From CAYNTG01 sp964400105 (GTDB lineage: Bacteria > UBP14 > UBA6098): a stretch of 24,061 bases of DNA. Below the pieces are notes generated by a model. That model did no database searches. It was not told the DNA's origin and saw nothing but the letters and a program-made list of their open reading frames with translations. This document shows, piece after piece, positions 1 through 6,442 of the stretch. Location of the stretch: contig CAYNTG010000029.1 of assembly GCA_964400105.1 (NCBI GenBank), forward strand, positions 1-24,061, written 5' to 3'. Every line of letters starts with the position of its first letter. Within the stretch, counting starts at the first letter, position 1. The translations under genes were made by a program, and so were the position numbers.

Positions 1-55
1 CGAATATCTCGATTTGTATTGGCGCACATTCCATTGGACTTCCTCTACGAGCCGT

Positions 56-79
56 GTGGCCTACGGTCGCATGCGCCAC
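56..79. other. Left-edge flank with weak hairpin
   Basis: The first 110 bases lie downstream of the minus-strand hydrolase gene and hold no convincing gene. Bases 56-79 can form a small hairpin (GTGGC ... GCCAC, 14-nt loop) and contain a CCTACGG string like those in the palindromic elements elsewhere in the window. There is no adjacent T-run, so it is not a convincing intrinsic terminator. Confidence 0.25.
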
Positions 80-110
80 TACGGAAATTGTTATCGCCAA
101 ATTATGATTT

Positions 111-2072
111 TCATTTCAAATATACGATGCGTTTAACAGTATTCCTATCGCCTATTTTCACGCGCACGAGATAAACACCGGAACCGACCGTTTTTTCCGG
201 CGTCCAGATATATTCGCAAACCGTAGGGACGAGGTCCCCTACGGAATTGTTGAAAACCAATCTTCCGCTTATGTCGAAAATTTCTATTCCGACCTGCCCG
301 GGGCGACCATCGGTCGCGCCGACGCCGGCGGAAACGGAAATCTTCACCGCCGAATTGAACGGATTGGGATAGGCGGAAAGCTCCGGCGATTTCGGAATGG
401 CAGCGAACTGCAATTCGGCAACCGGGAACGCCTCGTATGGAACGACCGGCAAAAGCAGCCGGCTCGCAAGCTCCGTTGTGCGATAGACGCAGTTCGTCGC
501 GACCAACGTGAATGGGTCGTCCACGACGAAAGGCCCGCCGTTGTTGGCATTGGCCTCGAAGCGCGGGAAATTCGACGACGATATTATCACGCGAATTCGG
601 TGGCCGGCATTGAATACATGCCCGATGCTCCAGACATCGATATCGAAGGTGTCCGGCACTCCCGGAACGAGCGAATCGACGCGGTCGAAACCATGCCGAT
701 GTCGCGCCTGAAGGATATTATCCGTCATAAGGATCGACCTACCGTCCGGATAGACGTCCGTGACGCGAATAGCCCAGTCGGTGTCGAACCGGTCGGAAGA
801 ACCGAACAGAAGCATCTTTACCTTGCCGCAAACGAAAACCGTATCCGTCAGAACCGGTGTCGAATAGATCAGCACATCCGATCTGCCTTCGATAACATTC
901 TGGTTCTTCGGCCCATAGCCGGTTGTAAGACCGATAAACTCACGGCCGCCTATTGTCGGACAAGGATCATCCGGGTCGTATTCGAATGAATCGATCCCAC
1001 CGGTTGTCGGCGGAACCGTGTCCATCGAGCCGTCTCCAAGATAATACGGCACATAGGTCATCCCGACCGGCGGCCACTCGTCCGAAAAGACCCAGTGGTT
1101 CCATGTGGTCGTGTCGTCGGTATCGCAATCGCCTGTCAGATAAAACAGAACCGGCGGATCGAATATCGAGGCGGCGGTGTCACCCTTGAGCCATGTTCTA
1201 TACCAGTCAACGCCGAGCAAAATCAAGTCATCCTCAGTAACCAACGCATTATCCGGAAAAAACAGATCGCCCTGATGCGTTGTGCCGACGGCATCGCCGT
1301 GGCCGACCGGAGCGATGATCATCTTCTGATTGCCGAACGCCGCCTGCATCGCCTGAAAAGCCTCGATCTGGCCATCGGTATACATATCGAACCAGCCGGT
1401 AACATGATAGCACGGCAGGTCGAGTGAGTCGTATTTTGTGGAGAGATCGGTAAAGCTCCATAGCTCGTCGTAATTCGGGTGATTGGCAATAGTATCTCGA
1501 AGATCTATCGCTCCGACATCTTCGAGCCATTCATCGACGAGAATCCGCCTCAAAGCGCCGCCGTTATAAGCCACATGATGATACATGCTCGGCCCGGCCA
1601 TCACCGGCACGATGCATTTGAGATTCGGATGCATGGCTCCGGCGGCCATATATTGCGTCATCCCCGGAGCCGACGCTCCGAACATCCCGATATTTCCGTC
1701 GCACCACGACTGCTCGGTAATCCATTGGATGCAATCGTATCCGTCCTTCAACGGCCCCCATGCGTCGGAGAGGAAAACCATCGGTTCGCCCTCGGAATCG
1801 CGGCATCCGCGAAGATTCTGCGAAACATAAACATAGCCCAAGCCGTCCACGATAACCGTGGCGATAGTCGGGTCTAAGTGACGGTTATACGGCGTCCTTT
1901 CGAGGATCACCGGGAAAGGCCCTTCGCCCTCTGCTGGAATATAAATCTCCGTGGCGAGCGCGGTGCTGTCGCGCATAACGACCATCTCCGTCGATTGGCT
2001 ATAGGCAAAAAGGCTCGCGGCGAATGCGGTAAATATCAAGGCAAGCGAAATGAAATAAGCTTTGCGGTGCAT
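111..2072 (-). CDS. Secreted CocE/NonD-family (S15-like) alpha/beta hydrolase with T9SS sorting domain
   Basis: A 653-residue protein. Residues 1-25 are a signal peptide (HRK followed by a long hydrophobic stretch). Residues 30-300 match the alpha/beta-hydrolase core of the X-Pro dipeptidyl peptidase S15 / cocaine esterase family. The nucleophile elbow is GASAPG (Ser134), the acid is Asp229 in GWFD, and the His is His258 in APVGHG, so the triad looks complete. Residues 340-550 fit the family's C-terminal jelly-roll domain (HVFNAGHRIRVIISSSNFPR is typical). Residues 565-653 are a type IX secretion sorting domain (YPNPFN 568-573, GSGVYLVR near 630). The likely activity is hydrolysis of an acyl ester or peptide outside the cell; the substrate is unknown. 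The start is supported by GGAAAGG 6 nt upstream of the ATG. Two palindromes are translated within the sorting domain (303-317 and 221-244). Confidence 0.88.
   Translation of the reverse strand: MHRKAYFISLALIFTAFAASLFAYSQSTEMVVMRDSTALATEIYIPAEGEGPFPVILERTPYNRHLDPTIATVIVDGLGYVYVSQNLRGCRDSEGEPMVFLSDAWGPLKDGYDCIQWITEQSWCDGNIGMFGASAPGMTQYMAAGAMHPNLKCIVPVMAGPSMYHHVAYNGGALRRILVDEWLEDVGAIDLRDTIANHPNYDELWSFTDLSTKYDSLDLPCYHVTGWFDMYTDGQIEAFQAMQAAFGNQKMIIAPVGHGDAVGTTHQGDLFFPDNALVTEDDLILLGVDWYRTWLKGDTAASIFDPPVLFYLTGDCDTDDTTTWNHWVFSDEWPPVGMTYVPYYLGDGSMDTVPPTTGGIDSFEYDPDDPCPTIGGREFIGLTTGYGPKNQNVIEGRSDVLIYSTPVLTDTVFVCGKVKMLLFGSSDRFDTDWAIRVTDVYPDGRSILMTDNILQARHRHGFDRVDSLVPGVPDTFDIDVWSIGHVFNAGHRIRVIISSSNFPRFEANANNGGPFVVDDPFTLVATNCVYRTTELASRLLLPVVPYEAFPVAELQFAAIPKSPELSAYPNPFNSAVKISVSAGVGATDGRPGQVGIEIFDISGRLVFNNSVGDLVPTVCEYIWTPEKTVGSGVYLVRVKIGDRNTVKRIVYLK
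221..244. repeat. Palindromic element inside sorting-domain coding sequence
   Basis: On the minus strand the sequence reads CCGTAGGGGAC-CTC-GTCCCTACGG, a near-perfect hairpin with one bulged G. It is translated as about nine residues (SVGDLVPTV) in the loop just before YIWTPEKTVGSGVYLV of the upstream-starting hydrolase. The GTAGGGG/CCCTAC arms recur in other palindromes of the window. Confidence 0.7.
303..317. repeat. Short GC-rich palindrome in sorting-domain loop
   Basis: GCGACC-ATC-GGTCGC is a perfect 6-bp stem with a 3-nt loop. It encodes part of GATDGRPG, in the loop between the first two strands of the sorting domain (between KISVSA and VGIEIFD). It resembles the GTCGCC-GGC-GGCGAC hairpin at 6231-6245. 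Confidence 0.5.
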
Positions 2073-2341
2073 GGATTACCTTTCCGAAAAAATTATCGAA
2101 TATCAGATTTTATTCATCGAAAGAGGTTATTCAATAAAAATCTTCTGCATTCATACGGAAAAGTAACACAAACAAAAAATTGGGTGCGTTGCAATAAGTG
2201 GGCCTCTAATATGGCCTAATGAATTGGTTGCAAACGAGTTATAAAAAGTTATCTCCGTTGAGAAGAACGGAAAAAACGATGCCCAACAAAGCGCAAATGG
2301 TTTGTTAAGTCTTTTTTCAAGGCAAAAGTGGGGCGCCGGCG

Positions 2342-2525
2342 GCAACAGGCGAGTTTCTGGAGCTTATCTCCAAAACCATCCCGGACAGCGCTCTCAGCAT
2401 AACCACCGATTTTGAGAGAGGAAAGTGCTGCAAAAACTGTCAGGGAGATGTTTCCCGACGCGCTTCATCGAGTCTGTCGCGTTCATTTTCTGCGTTATCT
2501 TGATTTTCAGCTTCCAAAAACGTGA
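2342..2525 (+). pseudogene. Transposase remnant (DDE type, central fragment, frameshifted)
   Basis: Translation from 2342 gives GEFLELISKTIPDSALSITT then DFERG. After a +1 shift near 2421-2435 the next frame gives AAKTVREMFPDALHRVCRVH then FLRYLDF, ending at a stop at 2523-2525. The TTDFERG ... MFPDALHRVCRVHFLR pattern is that of the central catalytic part of mutator-like/IS-type DDE transposases. Both ends are missing, so this is a decayed fragment. A GGCGCCGGCGGC near-palindrome lies at its left edge. The rest of the 2073-2536 intergenic stretch shows nothing else recognisable. Confidence 0.65.
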
Positions 2526-2536
2526 AACGGTGCAGA

Positions 2537-3121
2537 TCAGTATTCTTCCGGGACGTCCTTCATGCGGCGATCCATGCCGATATTTAATTTCTTCTCGACA
2601 TCGCGCGCCTTCTGGACATGCCGTGCCGGTTTCAAAAGGCCGTCGGTATTCTTCCAATTTCGGAGGTCGTCCTCGATTATCTCGACATCGCCGAGCACGT
2701 CCATCACCACAACGTCGCGGTATTTATCGTCGTCGATATTTCCCGCAGCCTCTATCTCAAACTGCGACGGGGAAGGCGATCTCAGAGAATATTGGTATAT
2801 TTTATCCTTAGGGTGAACACCGAGTTCGTCGAAATCGGTGGAGTAGCGAGCGTTTTCGGCGAAGAACTGCTTTTCGGCTGTTATGATCGAACGCATATTC
2901 GAGTAGGCGATGGTTCTTTTCGATGCCGCGATGGCCTCTTCGGATGAGGGTATGCGGTTCTCGTCGCCGTAATAATCCTCCGCCCACTGCTTTTTACCAA
3001 GCTCGATCTGTTGCTCGCGGGTAAGGTCGGTCGAATCGAGTGCTTCGCCGGACTTTTCCTTTCCACACGAAATAAACAGGATCAAAGCGAGCGCAATCGA
3101 TAAAATCGTTGGTATTTTCAT
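2537..3121 (-). CDS. Small lipoprotein with pilin-like segment
   Basis: A 194-residue protein. It begins with a lipoprotein signal (MKIPTILSIALALILFISCG, lipid-anchored Cys19). Residues 72-150 (IAYSNMRSIITAEKQFFAEN, then ARYSTDFDELGV) resemble the region after the N-terminal helix of type IV pilin / type II pseudopilin proteins, where a helix is followed by YxTDxDELG. The pilin N-terminal methylation motif is absent, since a lipobox replaces it. The C-terminus is charged. I chose the ATG at 3121 because AAAGGAAG sits 5 nt upstream; an in-frame ATG five codons earlier (3136) overlaps that ribosome-binding site. The function is not recognised. The gene is isolated between two transposase remnants on the opposite strand. 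Confidence 0.75.
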   Translation of the reverse strand: MKIPTILSIALALILFISCGKEKSGEALDSTDLTREQQIELGKKQWAEDYYGDENRIPSSEEAIAASKRTIAYSNMRSIITAEKQFFAENARYSTDFDELGVHPKDKIYQYSLRSPSPSQFEIEAAGNIDDDKYRDVVVMDVLGDVEIIEDDLRNWKNTDGLLKPARHVQKARDVEKKLNIGMDRRMKDVPEEY

Positions 3122-3316
3122 AATTCTTCCTTTCATTTATATTCAAAATATCTTAAATTTAACGATTGTCAATGAATTTGAGATTGTTTCAGGTAGTAAT
3201 TCGCTTTAAATATCGTCCGGTTGAGATTGCTGATTTTTGTTTTGCAAAAGGGTTGCATACCATATTCACATTGATTTTTTACAAATATTTTACTTGCACG
3301 TCGGTAATACGCTATG

Positions 3317-3342
3317 CAACAAGGGGTTACAACCCATTGTTG
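3317..3342. repeat. Long inverted repeat upstream of the lipoprotein gene
   Basis: CAACAAGGGGTT-AC-AACCCATTGTTG forms a 12-bp stem with one mismatch and a 2-nt loop. It lies in the AT-rich spacer between the lipoprotein start and the second transposase remnant. It is not followed by a T-run. It could be an end of a decayed mobile element or a regulatory palindrome. Confidence 0.5.
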
Positions 3343-3399
3343 AGCTTATATGTAAAGTTTTAAATCGAAAATGGTTTCATATGAGTTATGGCGTTGAGC

Positions 3400-3557
3400 A
3401 CAACGGCTGCGGCCACACCCGTTCGACTATCGAGTCCAAATTCGGTGAGGTTAAGCGTTGGCACGGTCTCAGGCGTGCTATCTATCGCGGTATAAACCGC
3501 GTCAGACGTCAGGTCAACATGAAACGATTTTCAGCAATCTCATACCGTTATAATTGA
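3400..3557 (+). pseudogene. Transposase remnant (C-terminal fragment)
   Basis: The reading frame ending at 3557 contains TRSTIESKFGEVKRWHGLRR, then AIYRGINRVRRQVNMKRFSA. This is the usual C-terminal end of IS1182/IS5-like DDE transposases (R-x-x-IE-x-x-FG-x-x-K, with the third catalytic acid, then a helix ending in a Nxx-K/R tail). The upstream catalytic part is missing, as is any start. It is a different family from the remnant at 2342-2525. Confidence 0.65.
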
Positions 3558-3585
3558 AAAGCTACGGACCATTATAATATTAACA

Positions 3586-4197
3586 TCACCGTTTTATCAT
3601 GAGGATGTAAAATATCCGTTCGTCGTCCCTCCGGTCTATTACCGCAAATCCTGTTCGTTCGCCCATATCAGCGATTTCCTTCATTATGGGCATGAAGTCG
3701 TCGCAAACCGATTCGTGCTTTCGGGCGTGCATTTCGTTGATTGCCCGCCGTGAATCGGAGTGGGCGATGAAGAGTGTGCCGCCAGATTTTAGCATCTCGA
3801 AGCTTATGCGAAAAAATCGGTTTTTGTCCGCGAGATGCGGAAAACACGAGTAGCAAACGACCGCGTCGAACAGGCTTTCCGGCTCGATTTCGAGATAATC
3901 TTCGGCGAGGAATTCTACATTTGGGTAATCCTTCGGAGGAAATTTTTCACTTGCCTGCTCGATCATGTTTTTTGCATAATCGATAGCGAGGATTTTCCCG
4001 TTTTGGCCGATTCTCTGCAAGATATGCGGGATGAGGATGCCGGTGCCAGTGCCGACATCGACGATGCTGTCCCCATAATGGAGATCGAGCGCCTCGAACA
4101 GTTCCAACAGTTTTATCCCGTCGTGTTCGTTGTGAGCGTCCCAGGTTTCGGCACGCTGTTCGAAGAAGGCCTTTCTGCAATAGTTTCTCGACACCAT
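3586..4197 (-). CDS. Class I SAM-dependent methyltransferase
   Basis: A 203-residue Rossmann methyltransferase. Motif I is IVDVGTGTGIL (45-55), the acidic end of strand 2 is AIDYAKNMI (71-79), motif II is EFLAEDYLE (95-103), and motif IV is FDAVVCYSCFPHLADK (110-125). It belongs to the broad UbiE-like / Methyltransf_11/25 group; the substrate is unknown. The tail INEMHARKHESVCDDFMP (153-170), rich in His, Asp and Cys, replaces a bulky C-terminal domain and may shape a substrate or metal site (inference). It is the last gene of an operon with the Vms1-like gene, 18 nt downstream of that gene's stop and with no clear ribosome-binding site, so translational coupling is likely. Confidence 0.82.
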   Translation of the reverse strand: MVSRNYCRKAFFEQRAETWDAHNEHDGIKLLELFEALDLHYGDSIVDVGTGTGILIPHILQRIGQNGKILAIDYAKNMIEQASEKFPPKDYPNVEFLAEDYLEIEPESLFDAVVCYSCFPHLADKNRFFRISFEMLKSGGTLFIAHSDSRRAINEMHARKHESVCDDFMPIMKEIADMGERTGFAVIDRRDDERIFYILMIKR

Positions 4198-4215
4198 TAT
4201 AATAAGATGGGCGCT

Positions 4216-5244
4216 CTAAATTTTATATCTCAGTAGCGCACCGATTCCCTCGGAAGAAGCGAGAACCTCGTTTCCGGGCGGAACGAATTCGACGTGCGCG
4301 GATGTCGCTTCGGCGAGGCTCGCGAGCTGTTCCGTCAACTCTTTTTCCACGGAGAATTCCACAATAAGAACATCGACCTGGCCGAGCATTAGGGCGGAGA
4401 TCGTCTCTTCAGCGCCGGCAATGGCGAGGCCGCCGCGACGCAACTCACCACGGAACCGCTCCAAAAGCTCCTTTTCCTGCTCGCGCTCTGCCTTTTCGAT
4501 AAACGGCCGCGCCTTCGATAAGAACTCGTCATCCGTAGCGTCGAGGTCCCATTTGAGGATGTCGATTTTGGCATCCTGCCACTGCTTTGGAAGCTCCTCT
4601 TCTATCGCTTGAAGTATCCGATCGCGTCCGGCAAGGATCACGCGCTTAATGCCCTCTTCTTGAAAAACCCTCTCCGCCGCAGAGACGACCTCTTTGGCAA
4701 AATGGCCTATCTGTTTATCGCGACGGCGCTGGTAGCGCATCTGCGACCATCCGCCGACCTTCGAGAGGTGGTGTATTTTCGTTTTTATGGAATCGCTTTC
4801 GTCGAATCTTTGCCCGGCGACGATCGAGATTCTTGCGCCGGAGCCATCGGCCATGATAACGCCTACCGGCTCGTATTCATCGAGCTGGAGAGCCAGCGGA
4901 GCGATGATCGCTTCGTCATCGATGTAGATGGATGTTTTGACCGAAGCGTTCAACTCGACGCCGACCGAGTAGTCCGCGCCAATATCGACGAAGTATGCGA
5001 GACCGTATTTATTGCAGCCTTTTGATTTCTTTTTGTTAATATAATCCTCGAACAGCGACATCGAAACGTCGAAATGCTCCCTCTCGTTTTTATCGAGCAG
5101 TGGGCGAAGCCGCTTAACTTGCTTTTCCAGGGCATCCTCCGCTCTGTCCCAGCCACTGCGCAGGTCTATATAGGCCGACAAAACCGTGCGGTCGGTCTCC
5201 GCGAGGCGAGCAAGGTCGCGCAGGAGTTCTTCGGTGATCTTCAT
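4216..5244 (-). CDS. Vms1/eRF1-like peptidyl-tRNA hydrolase (bacterial VLRF1/baeRF family)
   Basis: A 342-residue protein. Residues 80-215 fit the eRF1 domain-2-like catalytic fold of Vms1/ANKZF1-type peptidyl-tRNA hydrolases. The loop KVGGWSQMRYQRRRDKQIGH (162-181) holds the GGxSQ element followed by basic residues that in this family replaces the GGQ of true release factors. Residues 245-342 (AIAGAEETISALMLGQVDVL, ending SEGIGALLRYKI) look like eRF1 domain 3 (L7Ae-like). An N-terminal helical part covers 1-75. Characterised relatives cleave peptidyl-tRNA on stalled large ribosomal subunits; for bacterial members the role in ribosome rescue is inferred. The ATG follows directly on the ispD stop (TAG-ATG), with AAGGCGG as ribosome-binding site inside ispD, so the two are co-translated. 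Confidence 0.78.
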   Translation of the reverse strand: MKITEELLRDLARLAETDRTVLSAYIDLRSGWDRAEDALEKQVKRLRPLLDKNEREHFDVSMSLFEDYINKKKSKGCNKYGLAYFVDIGADYSVGVELNASVKTSIYIDDEAIIAPLALQLDEYEPVGVIMADGSGARISIVAGQRFDESDSIKTKIHHLSKVGGWSQMRYQRRRDKQIGHFAKEVVSAAERVFQEEGIKRVILAGRDRILQAIEEELPKQWQDAKIDILKWDLDATDDEFLSKARPFIEKAEREQEKELLERFRGELRRGGLAIAGAEETISALMLGQVDVLIVEFSVEKELTEQLASLAEATSAHVEFVPPGNEVLASSEGIGALLRYKI

Positions 5245-5916
5245 CTATTCCGCCTTTCTTGATTTGAGGATAGCCTCGGCCAAAATAATATCCTCTGGAT
5301 ATGTGATCTTGATGTTCGTTCGATTTCCCCGAACGATAGCGATTTTTCCGCCTATATTTTCAATGAGCGCGCAGTCGTCGGTGAAATCGCCATCGGCCGA
5401 ATCCAGCGCGCGTTTAAGTAAATCGTATCGGAATATCTGCGGGGTTTGCACGCCGAATATGCCCCGGCGCGTGAGCGTGCGAACGATGAATTCGCCATCG
5501 GTCGCTTTCAATGTGTCCGCGATGGGAACCGCTGGCGCCGCCGCGCCAAATTTCTCCGCCGCCTCGAATGTGCGGACGACGTCGCGCTTTTCAATCAATG
5601 GGCGCGCCGCGTCGTGTATCGCGACGATCTCCGCGTCGCTGTCGATGGCATCGAAACCGCGACGAACAGATTCGGTCCGCGATGCGCCGCCCGCTACGCA
5701 GATTATCCTCCCCTCGAATCCCTCCGTGAGATCTGCCGCGCGGTCCTCCCACCCCACCGGAACGACGATAACGATCTCCCCGACCCCAATGTTCGAGAAA
5801 ACCGCCGTCGAGCGCTCGATAAGAGTTGCGCCGGACAGTGCAATGAACGCCTTCGGCACGCTAGCGCCGAGCCGCTCGCCGGAACCCGCAGCCACTATTA
5901 TAACGGTGCGTAACAT
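5245..5916 (-). CDS. ispD: 2-C-methyl-D-erythritol 4-phosphate cytidylyltransferase
   Basis: A 223-residue cytoplasmic enzyme of the MEP isoprenoid pathway. It joins CTP and methylerythritol phosphate to CDP-methylerythritol. Family motifs are present in order: the nucleotide loop AAGSGERLGASVPKAF (9-24), AIHDAARP (99-106), QTPQ (157-160), FTDD (178-181) and NIKITYPEDI (201-210). Length is normal for a stand-alone IspD, with no fused IspF domain. I chose MLRTVIIVAAG (ATG at 5916) because family members start just before strand 1. An in-frame ATG six codons upstream (5934) is possible, and neither has a clear ribosome-binding site. It is the first gene of the ispD - Vms1-like - methyltransferase operon. 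Confidence 0.93.
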   Translation of the reverse strand: MLRTVIIVAAGSGERLGASVPKAFIALSGATLIERSTAVFSNIGVGEIVIVVPVGWEDRAADLTEGFEGRIICVAGGASRTESVRRGFDAIDSDAEIVAIHDAARPLIEKRDVVRTFEAAEKFGAAAPAVPIADTLKATDGEFIVRTLTRRGIFGVQTPQIFRYDLLKRALDSADGDFTDDCALIENIGGKIAIVRGNRTNIKITYPEDIILAEAILKSRKAE

Positions 5917-5981
5917 GCAACGATAATATAACATAAGGCCATCGTGCGCAAGTTATTCCCGATAATGTGCGCAAAAAGGAA

Positions 5982-6107
5982 AACGGGAGCACACAGGAGT
6001 GCTCAACCATAATCTGGCAACCCGACGAAAAAATCGGTTCCGGCGTCTATCTCGTCCGGGCGCGGTTCGACCCAGACGGGCCTACGGCAAGGCTCACCGA
6101 CCGGTGA
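5982..6107 (+). pseudogene. Orphan C-terminal fragment of a T9SS sorting domain
   Basis: The plus-strand frame reads ENGSTQECSTIIWQPDEKIG, then SGVYLVRARFD, ending at the stop 6105-6107. This is the last strand pair of the sorting domain seen in the beta-helix protein (IWQPASSIGSGVYLVRARFG). Nothing recognisable of the rest of a gene precedes it. The translated palindrome GSTQECS matches GSTRRCS at the equivalent place in the remnant at 11122-11382. Confidence 0.65.
5987..6004. repeat. Palindromic element (GAGCAC...GTGCTC)
   Basis: GAGCAC-ACAGGA-GTGCTC, preceded by GG, is nearly the same as the minus-strand element at 11235-11256 (GGGAGCAC-ACGCAG-GTGCTCCC). It sits just before the IWQP strand of the broken sorting domain. 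Confidence 0.7.
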
Positions 6108-6442
6108 GGCGCAGAGGTTACGAAACTGGTCGCGTATCTGAAATAATTGTAGGAAAGCACCTGTTGACCGAAGGGAAATCCCACGGACGTGTGCGCCCGA
6201 TAGGCGCATGCAAACAGGCTCTGAAAGCGGGTCGCCGGCGGCGACAGGCAACTTGCTCAACGCGCCTTCGGCACGATTCGCTTTTGGGTCGGGGTTTCAC
6301 GCAAAAAGCATTGCCTACGACGACCCCGAAGTGAGATTAATTCAAGCTCGGTCGCCGAATCGGCCTCGCCTGTCACCGCGTGGCAACCCTCCGAATAAAA
6401 TAACGCTTGATTTATCAAAAATTATCAATTATACATATCCAA
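6108..6442. other. Gene-free stretch with two perfect hairpins
   Basis: No coding region is supported here. It holds two strong palindromes: TGCGCC-CGATA-GGCGCA at 6192-6208 and GTCGCC-GGC-GGCGAC at 6231-6245. Neither is followed by a T-run, so they look like dispersed palindromes rather than terminators. With the orphan sorting-domain piece to the left, the whole 5935-6442 interval reads as decayed DNA. Confidence 0.55.

Noticed and set aside
1..135. Plus-strand frame from the left edge (EYLDLYWRTF...)
   Set aside because: It is short and runs into the antisense end of the hydrolase gene, with no family match.
221..244. Hairpin as intrinsic terminator
   Set aside because: It lies inside an intact coding sequence with no T-run.
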